A DNA stretch of 13,295 bases from Gammaproteobacteria bacterium (lineage in GTDB: Bacteria; Pseudomonadota; Gammaproteobacteria; GRL18): NCBI GenBank assembly GCA_013139395.1, contig WTAX01000041.1, positions 1-13,295 of the forward strand, given 5' to 3'. The notes under the pieces were generated by a model. That model was not told the DNA's origin. It saw only the letters and a list, made by a program, of their open reading frames with translations, and ran no database searches. The first letter of the stretch is position 1; every line of letters starts with the position of its first letter. Shown piece after piece: positions 1-7,286 of this stretch. The translations under genes and the position numbers were made by a program.

Positions 1-428
1 CAGTCAAAAAACAGGAAACCCCTGAAGAAAAAACAGCACCAATAGCCAGTGAAAGTGATCCATCACACATACAGGCAGATCCCATTAGCGATACGATTAG
101 CTTTGATGATTTTGCTAAAATTGACCTGCGTATTGCCAAAATCATTAAGGCAGAGCATGTTGAAAAGGCTGATAAACTACTGCAATTGACTCTGGATTTG
201 GGCGGCGAAACCCGCAATGTCTTTGCCGGCATTAAATCTGCCTATGCACCGGAAGATTTAGAAGGTAAACTCACTGTCATGGTGGCCAATTTAGCCCCTC
301 GAAAGATGCGTTTTGGTATTTCCGAAGGCATGGTTCTGGCGGCAGGCCCCGGCGGTGAAGATTTATGGATACTCAATCCCGAAGGTGATCAGAGCAATGG
401 CGCTCAACCCGGGATGAAAGTGAAGTAA
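1..428 (+). CDS. metG: Methionyl-tRNA synthetase, C-terminal part (5' truncated)
   Basis: This open frame (codons in phase with position 3) enters from the left edge and ends at TAA 426-428, giving about 141 visible residues. A short Lys/Glu/Pro-rich linker comes first. It is followed by an OB-fold tRNA-binding domain of the EMAP-II/Trbp111 type: residues such as [11 protein letters not shown], a VFAGIKSAY stretch, and a [19 protein letters not shown] segment with LAPRKM and SEGM. This domain is the dimerising C-terminal appendix of MetG, which charges tRNA-Met with methionine in the cytoplasm. The catalytic Rossmann domain and anticodon-binding domain lie outside the window. A free-standing tRNA-binding protein is the alternative, but the open frame running in from the edge through a linker favours MetG. 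Confidence 0.88.
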   Translation, partial: VKKQETPEEKTAPIASESDPSHIQADPISDTISFDDFAKIDLRIAKIIKAEHVEKADKLLQLTLDLGGETRNVFAGIKSAYAPEDLEGKLTVMVANLAPRKMRFGISEGMVLAAGPGGEDLWILNPEGDQSNGAQPGMKVK

Positions 429-436
429 AATATAAT

Positions 437-673
437 ATGCCCACAGTAATAAAGATTGGTCCTTTTCGTTTCTTCTTTTATAGTAACGAAAATGGTGAAC
501 CGGCACACATTCATATCCAAAGGGAACGAATGTTAGCAAAATTTTGGTTAAAGCCTGTAGCCTTAGCCAGCTCAACAAGATTCTCTTCCAAAGAGTTGAG
601 AAAACTTGAGTCATTAGTTATTGAGCATAGAGAAAAATTTTTGGAGGCCTGGAATGAACACCTTGGCAGTTGA
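437..673 (+). CDS. DUF4160 family small protein
   Basis: The product is 78 residues and matches the DUF4160 pattern from end to end: MPTV start, RFFFYSNENGEPAHIHI with an HxH pair (H24, H26), AKFWLKPV, then FSSKELRKLE and EHREKFLEAWNEH at the C-terminus. Its biochemical role is not established. The family commonly sits next to DUF2442 genes, as here, and such pairs are often suspected to be toxin-antitoxin-like. The start lies only 8 nt after the metG stop with no clear Shine-Dalgarno, so translation may depend on ribosomes finishing metG. The last 20 nt overlap the DUF2442 gene. It is a pair inserted between metG and rsxA. The family call is firm; any toxin role is inference. Confidence 0.85.
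   Translation: MPTVIKIGPFRFFFYSNENGEPAHIHIQRERMLAKFWLKPVALASSTRFSSKELRKLESLVIEHREKFLEAWNEHLGS
643..647 (+). promoter_or_regulatory. Shine-Dalgarno for the DUF2442 gene
   Basis: GGAGG lies 6 nt before the ATG at 654 and inside the upstream DUF4160 frame. It decides the start and shows that the second gene of the pair has an independent, strong ribosome binding site while the first has none evident. Confidence 0.7.
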
Positions 674-899
674 GTTACACCCACAAGCACAAACATTATC
701 ATGCACAGAAGAAAGTATTATTGTTGAATTAGTTGACGGACGAATTATTTCCGCACCTTTAGTCTGGTTTCCCAGACTTTCTCAGGCAACTAAAAAACAG
801 CTTGAGAACTGGGAATTATTAGGTGATGGTGAGGGAATTCATTGGCCGGAAATAGATGAAGATCTTAGTGTTTTGGGTTTACTTACGGGTACTCATTAA
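654..899 (+). CDS. DUF2442 family small protein
   Basis: The product is 81 residues from the ATG at 654. I chose this start because GGAGG at 643-647 sits 6 nt upstream, and because the DUF2442 domain begins just after it. A more upstream in-frame ATG (621) lacks a comparable site and would add residues foreign to the family. The family pattern is plain: a strand ending VELVDGRIISAPLVWFPRL, an ATKKQLENWELLG segment, then GEGIHWPEIDEDLSVLGLL. DUF2442 proteins are small and mostly uncharacterised. They pair with DUF4160 and are sometimes annotated as the antidote half of a putative toxin-antitoxin pair. Overlapping reading frames (20 nt) suggest coupled translation with the upstream gene. Confidence 0.86.
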   Translation: MNTLAVELHPQAQTLSCTEESIIVELVDGRIISAPLVWFPRLSQATKKQLENWELLGDGEGIHWPEIDEDLSVLGLLTGTH

Positions 900-906
900 A
901 ATCTTT

Positions 907-958
907 TTAACAACATACAAACTTATTAACATATCAACCTAATAACTTAACAACATAC
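907..958 (+). repeat. TTAACAACATAC direct repeats in the rsxA leader
   Basis: TTAACAACATAC occurs exactly at 907-918 and 947-958, with a weaker copy TTAACATATCAA at 926-937, so the units start 19 and 21 nt apart. The whole 900-970 leader contains only one G (959) and has no Shine-Dalgarno before the rsxA ATG at 971. The spacing near two helical turns would suit an operator, but the low complexity of the stretch weakens that reading. Confidence 0.5.
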
Positions 959-970
959 GACTATTATTAT

Positions 971-1558
971 ATGGGCGAATATTTTTTACTCTTAATTTCC
1001 ACTATCCTGGTGAACAACTTTGTTCTGGTTAAATTCCTGGGACTATGTCCCTTTATGGGTTCATCAAGAAAATTGGAAGTGGCTACCGGCATGGCTCTGG
1101 CAACCACCTTTGTGCTGACCCTGTCTTCTGCATCAAGCTATCTGGTCAATCACTATATTCTGCTGCCGCTGGAGATTGAATACCTCAGAACCATTGCCTT
1201 TATTCTGGTCATTGCGGCAGTTGTCAACTTCACCGAAATGGTGGTTCATAAAACCAGCCCGATGCTCTATCAGGTACTGGGTATGTTTTTACCACTGATC
1301 ACCACTAATTGTGCTGTACTGGGTGTTGCATTACTGAATGTACAAACCGGCTATGGTTTCTTTGAATCCATTTTATTTGGTTTTGGCGCCGCCATTGGCT
1401 TTTCTCTTGTGATGGTATTATTTGCATCCATTCGTGAGCGCCTTGCCGCTGCCGATGTACCAGAGATTTTTCAGGGTGCTCCTATTGGCTTAATTACAGC
1501 AGGTCTGATGTCAATTGCATTTTTAGGGTTTGCCGGTCTGGATAAGGGGTTAAATTAA
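971..1558 (+). CDS. rsxA: Ion-translocating electron transport complex subunit RsxA/RnfA
   Basis: The product is 195 residues, the usual RnfA length, with about six membrane segments. It is an integral inner-membrane subunit related to NqrE. The half-channel motifs are present: [18 protein letters not shown] with C26 and PLITTNC with C114. In RnfA/RnfE these two cysteines help hold the iron centre lying in the membrane between the two subunits. RsxE carries the matching pair. It is the first gene of the operon, preceded by a G-poor leader without a ribosome binding site; its stop TAA shares one base with the rsxB ATG. Sequence identity to family motifs is strong throughout. Naming as Rsx or Rnf depends on convention. 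Confidence 0.96.
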   Translation: MGEYFLLLISTILVNNFVLVKFLGLCPFMGSSRKLEVATGMALATTFVLTLSSASSYLVNHYILLPLEIEYLRTIAFILVIAAVVNFTEMVVHKTSPMLYQVLGMFLPLITTNCAVLGVALLNVQTGYGFFESILFGFGAAIGFSLVMVLFASIRERLAAADVPEIFQGAPIGLITAGLMSIAFLGFAGLDKGLN

Positions 1559-2163
1559 TGCTCTCTGGTATCCTGGCATTTATTGCTCTGGCTTCTTTCT
1601 TTGGCCTGGTTTTAGGACTTGCTGCTGTTGTATTTAAAGTAGAATCCAGTCCCGTTGTTGATAAAATTGATGCATTGCTGCCGCAAACTCAATGTGGGCA
1701 ATGCTCTTTTGCCGGTTGTCATCCTTATGCTGAAGCCATTGCTGCCGGTGAAGCACCGATTAACCTCTGCCCTCCAGGTGGTGACAACTTAATACAATCA
1801 CTGGCTAATCTGCTTGATGTTGAAGTACTGCCGATGGATGCCGATGAAGATACCAATCAGGGACCGATGGTTGCTGTTATTATTGAAGATACCTGTATCG
1901 GCTGTACCCTGTGTATTCAGGCCTGCCCGGTTGATGCTATTTTGGGTGCCGCCAAACAAATGCATACCGTTATCGAAAGTGAATGTACCGGCTGTGAGCT
2001 TTGTTTAGCACCCTGTCCGGTTGACTGCATTGAAATGATCCCGGTCCAGCAAACGGTTAAAAACTGGCGCTGGCCGGCACCACAATATAATGCCAATAAT
2101 CAAACAGCTGAAACTATTTTCACCACACTTGAGCATGTTCTGGCGGAGAATGCCAAACCATGA
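1558..2163 (+). CDS. rsxB: Electron transport complex ferredoxin-type subunit RsxB/RnfB
   Basis: The product is 201 residues. An N-terminal membrane anchor (about 5-26) is followed by a [4Fe-4S] Fes-type domain with C46, C49, C54 and C71. Two ferredoxin clusters follow at C113/C116/C119/C123 and C143/C146/C149/C153, both ending in CPVD. RsxB is the cytoplasmic-facing electron entry or relay subunit of the complex. AAGGGG at 1544-1549 lies 8 nt before the ATG, and the start overlaps the rsxA stop by one base. Length and cysteine spacing match short gammaproteobacterial RsxB proteins rather than the longer clostridial forms with extra clusters. Confidence 0.96.
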   Translation: MLSGILAFIALASFFGLVLGLAAVVFKVESSPVVDKIDALLPQTQCGQCSFAGCHPYAEAIAAGEAPINLCPPGGDNLIQSLANLLDVEVLPMDADEDTNQGPMVAVIIEDTCIGCTLCIQACPVDAILGAAKQMHTVIESECTGCELCLAPCPVDCIEMIPVQQTVKNWRWPAPQYNANNQTAETIFTTLEHVLAENAKP

Positions 2164-4010
2164 AGCAGCCCATTAAAAATAGTCAAACGCAGCAATCCAT
2201 AGCTGGGTCAATTAAAGCCGGTTTGTACAAGTTATGGTCATTTCCCGGCGGCATTAAACTGCCAGGCAATAAATCTCAATCAAATCATCAGCCCATTACC
2301 AGCGCAAAAACAGCTCGTCAGTTAGTGATTCCTTTAACTCAACATATAGGTCAGGCGGCTGAACCTGTCGTTCAGGTGGGTGATAAAGTTCTCAAAGGAC
2401 AAATTCTCGGTCATGCCCATGGTGTCATCAGTGCTCCGGTACATGCCTCTGGCTCCGGTGTTGTCAGTGCCATTGAAGAACGCCCGATTCCTCACCCTTC
2501 CGGTCTCTCTGCATTATGTGTCGTTATTGACACTGATGATTATGAGCAATGTGTAGAATACACACCGCTGATCAGAGAAAATAAAGTCAGTGAAGCTCAA
2601 GCCGGTGAAACCAGAGAGAACTCAGCAGATAAGCAAAGCATCTCTGATCTGAGCAATGAAGACATTAACTCACAAATCGCCGATGCCGGTATTGTGGGTT
2701 TAGGCGGTGCATTATTTCCTGCTGCGGCAAAGCTGCATACTGCTGAAAAAATGCATACTGAGACACTCATAATCAATGCCGCAGAATGTGAGCCTTATAT
2801 CACCTGTGATGATGTCTTAATGCGTTATCGCCCGGAAGAAGTCATTCTGGGTATTTTATTAATTAAAAAAGTTGTCGGTGCTAAGAAGTGCCTGATTGGC
2901 ATTGAAGATAATAAGCCAGAGGCTTACGAAGCATTATTAAATGCTATCAGCGGCTATACACACACCCATAAGACAACTCATACAGAACCTCAGATTGAGA
3001 TTATTCCAGTACCGGCACGTTATCCTGCCGGTGGTGAAAAACAGTTAATTCAGGTACTTACAGGCAAAGAAGTCCCTTCTCGCGGCTTACCCATGGATAT
3101 TGGTATCATCTGCCACAATGTGGCCACCGCAGCGTCAGTCTATCAGGCAGTTTATCGTGGTGAACCACTGATTACCAGAATTGTCACCATTACCGGCGGT
3201 GCCATTAAAGTACCGCAAAATATGGAAGTGCCCATAGGCACGCCTATTCGTGATGTACTCACTCAGGCGGGTCTCAATGAAGATAAAATAGAAAAAGTCA
3301 TTATGGGCGGACCAATGATGGGCTTTGCTCTGCCGTCAATTGATATTCCCGTGACCAAGGCAACCAATTGTCTGCTGATTAGTGAAAAAGACGAGTTGGC
3401 TACTCCGCCGCCTGCTATGCCCTGCATCCGTTGTGCTCGTTGCTCAGACAGTTGTCCCATGTCTTTATTACCACAACAAATGTATTGGTATGCCAAATCC
3501 CGTGAGCTGGATAAGCTGCAGGAATACAATATTTTTGACTGTATTGAATGCGGCTGCTGTTCTTATGCCTGCCCCAGTAATATCCCGCTGGTTCAGTATT
3601 ATCGTTATGCCAAAAATGAAATTACTAATGAAGCTGAGGAACGTAATAAAGCCGATCTCGCGCGTAAGCGCCATGAGTTCCGTGAGGAACGACTGGAAAA
3701 GGCAAAATTAGCCAAAGCCGAAGCGGCACGTCTGCGCAAAGAAAAACTGGCTAAGAAAAAAGCCTTAGATGCAGAAAAAGCGAAGCAGGAAGAAGCTGAA
3801 GGAACCTCATCTGATGCTAAAAGTGATAGCAAAGTCAGTGAAAAATCTACTGACAGCGTCGATCTGATCCAGGAAGCCATAGCTCGCGCCAAAATCAAAA
3901 AGGCTCAGCAGCAATCCCAAAGAAAAAATACTGAAAACCTCACCGAGGATCAGCAAAAACAAATTAACGAAGCCAATGAACGACGCAGAAAAAAAAGTCA
4001 AACTGAGTAA
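2160..4010 (+). CDS. rsxC: Electron transport complex subunit RsxC/RnfC
   Basis: The product is 616 residues, the peripheral cytoplasmic subunit that carries FMN and two [4Fe-4S] clusters and is thought to accept electrons from NADH. Visible in order: the RnfC N-terminal barrel ([13 protein letters not shown], about 30-42); a flavin/nucleotide-binding [13 protein letters not shown] (180-192) and [11 protein letters not shown] (206-216); [12 protein letters not shown] (285-296); an SLBB-like segment near 340-375; and clusters C422/C425/C428/C432 and C461/C464/C467/C471. After about residue 490 comes a highly charged Ala/Lys/Glu helical tail. The start overlaps the rsxB stop by ATGA. The E. coli protein has several copies of an AIARAKARK repeat in the tail; here only one (about 570-583) is seen, so the tail is short. 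Confidence 0.95.
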   Translation: MKQPIKNSQTQQSIAGSIKAGLYKLWSFPGGIKLPGNKSQSNHQPITSAKTARQLVIPLTQHIGQAAEPVVQVGDKVLKGQILGHAHGVISAPVHASGSGVVSAIEERPIPHPSGLSALCVVIDTDDYEQCVEYTPLIRENKVSEAQAGETRENSADKQSISDLSNEDINSQIADAGIVGLGGALFPAAAKLHTAEKMHTETLIINAAECEPYITCDDVLMRYRPEEVILGILLIKKVVGAKKCLIGIEDNKPEAYEALLNAISGYTHTHKTTHTEPQIEIIPVPARYPAGGEKQLIQVLTGKEVPSRGLPMDIGIICHNVATAASVYQAVYRGEPLITRIVTITGGAIKVPQNMEVPIGTPIRDVLTQAGLNEDKIEKVIMGGPMMGFALPSIDIPVTKATNCLLISEKDELATPPPAMPCIRCARCSDSCPMSLLPQQMYWYAKSRELDKLQEYNIFDCIECGCCSYACPSNIPLVQYYRYAKNEITNEAEERNKADLARKRHEFREERLEKAKLAKAEAARLRKEKLAKKKALDAEKAKQEEAEGTSSDAKSDSKVSEKSTDSVDLIQEAIARAKIKKAQQQSQRKNTENLTEDQQKQINEANERRRKKSQTE

Positions 4011-4015
4011 GGATC

Positions 4016-4048
4016 ATGAACGATCCTCAATACCACAGGAATAAATAA
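4016..4048 (+). other. Possible 10-codon leader ORF between rsxC and rsxD
   Basis: ATG at 4016 opens a reading frame of 10 codons ending TAA 4046-4048, 7 nt before the rsxD ATG. AAGGA lies just upstream (4009-4013), closer than ideal. Its start is contained in a small hairpin, GGATC 4011-4015 with GATCC 4022-4026. It could couple translation into rsxD, whose own ribosome binding site (ACAGGA, about 15 nt away) is distant. It may equally be chance. Confidence 0.25.
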
Positions 4049-4055
4049 CAGCATT

Positions 4056-5129
4056 ATGTTTTTAGCCCAGAGTTCACCTTATTTACAACCAGGCCTGAAC
4101 GTATCAAAAATGATGCGTGTCGTCACTCTATTGATGGTGCCCGGCATATTAACAGCCACCTATGTCTTTGGTTATGGTGTTCTGATCAATATTTTGCTGG
4201 CAATTGTGTTTGCCCTGTCATTTGAAGCGATTATCCTCTATCTGAGAAAGCGCCCGGTTAAAGTCTATATTAATGATAATAGTGCCTTACTCACTGCGGT
4301 GATCATCGGTGTCGCAATCCCACCGCTAGCGCCCTGGTGGCTCACCTTTGTCGGTGTTTTTTTTGCCATTGTAGTCGCCAAACAACTGTATGGCGGGATT
4401 GGTTATAACACCTTTAACCCGGCGATGGTGGCCTATGCAATTTTACTGATATCCTTTCCTGCACAGATGACCACCTACTGGCAAACACCGGCAATGTTGC
4501 TCTCTCAGGTGGACGGACAGACATTAAGTTTATTAGAAACAGTCCAGTTTCAATTATTTTCTCAGCTTCCTGCTAATGTAACAATGGATGCACTTACCTC
4601 TGCATCGCCGCTAGGCATTGTGCGTACATCGGTATTAAGCGGAGCAGCGACTATTGCTGAAATTGATGCTCAGGGCAATGCCTTTGGTGTCTTTGGCGGT
4701 ATTGGTACAGAATGGGTTAATCTGGCCTTTTTAGCCGGCGGCTTATTCATGCTGCGCAAGGGTCTGATCAGCTGGCATATCCCTATTTCTTTACTCGCCA
4801 TGCTGGGCTTTTTATCACTATTATTCGGCAGTTTTGAGCTGGACAGCAACCCGTCACCCATGTTCCACCTGTTTTCCGGCGCAACCATGCTGGGGGCATT
4901 TTTTATCGCCACCGATCCGGTTACTGCAGCCACTACTCCTAAAGGTCGTATTTTTTATGGCGCTGGAATAGGTGCCTTAATTTATATCATTCGCACCTGG
5001 GGCGGCTACCCTGATGCCATTGCTTTTTCGGTGTTACTGATGAATATGTGTGTACCCCTGCTTGACTATTATACTCAGCCTCGTGTCTACGGCCACAAAG
5101 TTGAAAATAATGATCAGGAGCAGTCATGA
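4056..5129 (+). CDS. rsxD: Electron transport complex membrane subunit RsxD/RnfD
   Basis: The product is 357 residues, a polytopic inner-membrane subunit related to NqrB. Recognisable stretches are SSPYL near the N-terminus, DNSALLTAVIIGVAIPPLAPWW (74-95), AKQLYGGIGYNTFNPAM (108-124), LISFPAQMT, the LFSGATMLGAFFIATDPVTA block (272-291) and a C-terminal YPDAIAFSVLLMN / PRVYGH. RnfD carries covalent FMN on a periplasm-side threonine in a D-x-x-[ST]-x-A-T-P-L context. Here that stretch reads MDALTSASPL (177-186), so the acceptor position is Ser184. ApbE-type transferase sites can use serine in other proteins, so function is plausible. No strong Shine-Dalgarno precedes the gene. The last 4 nt overlap rsxG. 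Confidence 0.95.
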   Translation: MFLAQSSPYLQPGLNVSKMMRVVTLLMVPGILTATYVFGYGVLINILLAIVFALSFEAIILYLRKRPVKVYINDNSALLTAVIIGVAIPPLAPWWLTFVGVFFAIVVAKQLYGGIGYNTFNPAMVAYAILLISFPAQMTTYWQTPAMLLSQVDGQTLSLLETVQFQLFSQLPANVTMDALTSASPLGIVRTSVLSGAATIAEIDAQGNAFGVFGGIGTEWVNLAFLAGGLFMLRKGLISWHIPISLLAMLGFLSLLFGSFELDSNPSPMFHLFSGATMLGAFFIATDPVTAATTPKGRIFYGAGIGALIYIIRTWGGYPDAIAFSVLLMNMCVPLLDYYTQPRVYGHKVENNDQEQS

Positions 5130-5812
5130 AGACATCACTATTACGCAATATGTTGATTAGTGCGGCATTACTGGCAGCCTTTGGCGGATTAGGTACTGCG
5201 CTGGTCATGTTCACTTTTGAAGCCACCAAAGACAAAATTGAGGCCAGTGAAAAAGCTAATCTGCTGCGTAATTTGAATAATATTATTCCACCAGAGAGCT
5301 ATAATAATAATCTACTGGACAACAAACTCCTGGTGCCTGCCAGCTCTAAATTAGGCCAGACAGAACCCACGACCATTTATCAAGCCTGGCAAGGGGAAAC
5401 CCCAGTTGCAGTCGCTTTTTCTATTATCAGCAATGAAGGCTATAGTGGTGAAATTAAACTGCTGATAGCGATTAAAGCTAATGGCCATATTTCCGGTGTA
5501 CGAGTTATCAGTCATAAAGAAACACCCGGGCTGGGGGATAAAATTGAGATAGCTAAGAATGACTGGATTTTAGGTTTTAATGACAAACATCTGATCGAGT
5601 CGGTGACCGCTCCCTGGAAAGTCAAAAAAGACGGCGGCAGCTTCGATCAATTTACCGGAGCCACCATTACTCCACGCGCTGTTGTTAATGCCGTTTTTAA
5701 AGCACTGGATTATTACAACCATAACAACAACAAACTATTTCTTAATCAGGCCAAATACGATGAATTGTACGGCACGACTGATAAGCTGAGAAAACCTTAT
5801 GGAAAACACTGA
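5126..5812 (+). CDS. rsxG: Electron transport complex FMN subunit RsxG/RnfG
   Basis: The product is 228 residues. A single N-terminal membrane span (about 7-30) anchors a periplasmic FMN-binding domain related to NqrC. The covalent FMN site is intact: GGSFDQFTGATIT (170-182), with Thr180 the expected acceptor. The preceding SHKETPGLGDKI segment (129-140) is also typical of the domain. AGGAG at 5116-5120 lies 5 nt before the ATG, which overlaps the rsxD stop as ATGA. The 3' end overlaps rsxE by 14 nt. Attachment of FMN would need an ApbE transferase, which is not in this window. Confidence 0.96.
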   Translation: MKTSLLRNMLISAALLAAFGGLGTALVMFTFEATKDKIEASEKANLLRNLNNIIPPESYNNNLLDNKLLVPASSKLGQTEPTTIYQAWQGETPVAVAFSIISNEGYSGEIKLLIAIKANGHISGVRVISHKETPGLGDKIEIAKNDWILGFNDKHLIESVTAPWKVKKDGGSFDQFTGATITPRAVVNAVFKALDYYNHNNNKLFLNQAKYDELYGTTDKLRKPYGKH

Positions 5813-6560
5813 AACCCAAACAGACATTCTAATGGAAACTCAAGTAGAAACCGAGTCAAAATCATCATTGCTTGAAGAATATGCACCCATTGCAAAAGAT
5901 GGTTTGTGGACTAATAATGCCGTTTTTGCGCAAATGCTGGGACTCTGTCCTTTACTGGCTGTGTCAAACTCTGTGGTCAATGCACTGGGCTTAGGTATTG
6001 CCACGATAATGGTCATGATCCTGTCTAATGTGTCAGTCTCATTAATTCGCAATATCGTGCGCCCTGAAATTCGCCTGCCGGTTTTTGTGGTTATTATTGC
6101 CTCTGCCGTAACAACTATTGAATTAATTATTCATGCCTGGTTTCATGAGCTCTATCTGGTATTAGGTATTTTTATCCCGCTGATTGTGACCAACTGTGCC
6201 ATTATTGCCCGCGCTGAAGCATTTGCTTCAAAGAATACATTGGGCAAATCCTTTTTTGACGGTCTGATGATGGGTCTGGGCTTCGCCCTGGTGCTTGTGA
6301 CTCTCGGTGCCCTGCGTGAAATCATCGGCATGGGTACTTTATTTGCTAATGCCCACATCATGTTTGGTGAGGGGATGCAATGGCTGACTATTGAGGTTTT
6401 TTCAGATTATGAAGGATTTTTATTGGCAATCTTACCCCCCGGAGCCTTTATAGGACTGGCTTTTCTATTAGCAGCACGAAATCTTTATGAGAAAAAAAGA
6501 AAAGACAAAGAGAAGCAGAAAAAGCAGCAGGAAACTTTACTTCTTAACCCAAGCGCTTGA
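5799..6560 (+). CDS. rsxE: Electron transport complex membrane subunit RsxE/RnfE
   Basis: The product is 253 residues, polytopic, related to NqrD and to RsxA. Key blocks are GLWTNNAVFAQMLGLCPLLA with C50, IFIPLIVTNCAII with C133 (partner cysteines to those of RsxA), RAEAFASKNTLG, GALREIIGMGTLF and LLAILPPGAFIGL. The protein starts about 23 residues earlier than E. coli RsxE and ends in a Lys/Gln-rich tail (about 228-246). ATG at 5799 overlaps rsxG; a second in-frame ATG at 5832 is also possible, and neither has a strong ribosome binding site. The stop overlaps a 10-bp palindrome, CAAGCGCTTG (6550-6559). No terminator follows, so read-through into nth is likely. Confidence 0.95.
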   Translation: MENTETQTDILMETQVETESKSSLLEEYAPIAKDGLWTNNAVFAQMLGLCPLLAVSNSVVNALGLGIATIMVMILSNVSVSLIRNIVRPEIRLPVFVVIIASAVTTIELIIHAWFHELYLVLGIFIPLIVTNCAIIARAEAFASKNTLGKSFFDGLMMGLGFALVLVTLGALREIIGMGTLFANAHIMFGEGMQWLTIEVFSDYEGFLLAILPPGAFIGLAFLLAARNLYEKKRKDKEKQKKQQETLLLNPSA

Positions 6561-6583
6561 AGCATCTGCTGTATAAGGGGATT

Positions 6584-6625
6584 AGCGTTAAGCGTTAAGC
6601 GTTAAGCGTTAAGCGTTAAGCGTTA
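6584..6625 (+). repeat. Heptanucleotide tandem repeat, six copies of AGCGTTA
   Basis: Six perfect head-to-tail copies start at 6584, 6591, 6598, 6605, 6612 and 6619, followed by a partial AG. They lie between the rsxE stop and the nth start (25 nt after the array). Because the unit contains TAA and its complement TTA on a 7-nt period, the array places stop codons in all six reading frames. Copy-number change by slippage would alter the rsxE-nth spacing in 7-nt steps without touching either protein. Confidence 0.97.
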
Positions 6626-6650
6626 AGAAAAGGTAATATAAAAAGTCAAA

Positions 6651-7286
6651 ATGAATAAAGCAAAACGTATTGAGATATTTTCCCGCCTGCGCGATGATAA
6701 TCCTCACCCTACCACTGAACTTAATTTTAGCAATCCATTTGAATTACTCATCGCTGTTATTTTGTCTGCTCAGGCAACGGATAAGGGTGTGAACAAAGCC
6801 ACTGCTATACTCTACCCGGTCGCCAATACACCCGAAGCTATTTTTGCTCTGGGTGAAGACGGCTTAAAGGAATATATAAAAACCATCGGTTTGTACAATA
6901 GTAAAGGCAAAAATATTATAAAAACCTGCCGCATGTTAATTGATCTGCATAATAGTGAAGTACCGGATAATCGAGCATCATTAGAAGCATTACCCGGAGT
7001 GGGTCGTAAAACAGCCAATGTGGTGCTTAATACCGCCTTTGGCCACCCGACCATGGCAGTAGATACGCATATTTTCAGAGTAGCTAATCGTACTAAAATT
7101 GCTCATGGTAAAGATGTTATTGAGGTTGAAAAACGTCTGCTGCGACTGATACCTGATGAGTTTATGCTCGATGCCCATCACTGGTTAATTCTATTAGGAC
7201 GCTATATCTGTACGGCCAGAAAGCCCAAATGCGGTGCTTGTCTTATTGAAGATTTGTGTGAATTTAAAAAGAAGATGTATGATTAG
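6651..7286 (+). CDS. nth: Endonuclease III (DNA glycosylase/AP lyase)
   Basis: The product is 211 residues, co-linear with E. coli Nth. It removes oxidised pyrimidines from DNA and cleaves the abasic site, in base-excision repair. The helix-hairpin-helix LPGVGRKTANVV (114-125) contains catalytic Lys120; Asp138 is in AVDTH. The [4Fe-4S] ligands C187, C194, C197 and C203 keep the C-x6-C-x2-C-x5-C spacing. It follows rsxE as in E. coli, where rsxABCDGE-nth is also the order. A possible AAAAGG (6628-6633) is too far (17 nt) to be a good ribosome binding site. Its stop codon overlaps the stop of the convergent pit gene. Confidence 0.97.
   Translation: MNKAKRIEIFSRLRDDNPHPTTELNFSNPFELLIAVILSAQATDKGVNKATAILYPVANTPEAIFALGEDGLKEYIKTIGLYNSKGKNIIKTCRMLIDLHNSEVPDNRASLEALPGVGRKTANVVLNTAFGHPTMAVDTHIFRVANRTKIAHGKDVIEVEKRLLRLIPDEFMLDAHHWLILLGRYICTARKPKCGACLIEDLCEFKKKMYD

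Noticed and set aside
621..653. Upstream ATG (621) as start of the DUF2442 gene
   Set aside because: The ATG at 654 has GGAGG at proper spacing and matches the family N-terminus; the extra 11 codons would lie deep in the DUF4160 gene.
3382..3711. 109-residue alternative-frame ORF in rsxC
   Set aside because: It lies wholly inside rsxC over its cysteine clusters and charged tail and looks like an out-of-frame reading.
6584..6625. Heptamer array as a CRISPR or integron feature
   Set aside because: Units are contiguous 7-mers without spacers; no cas genes or attC-like core sites nearby.
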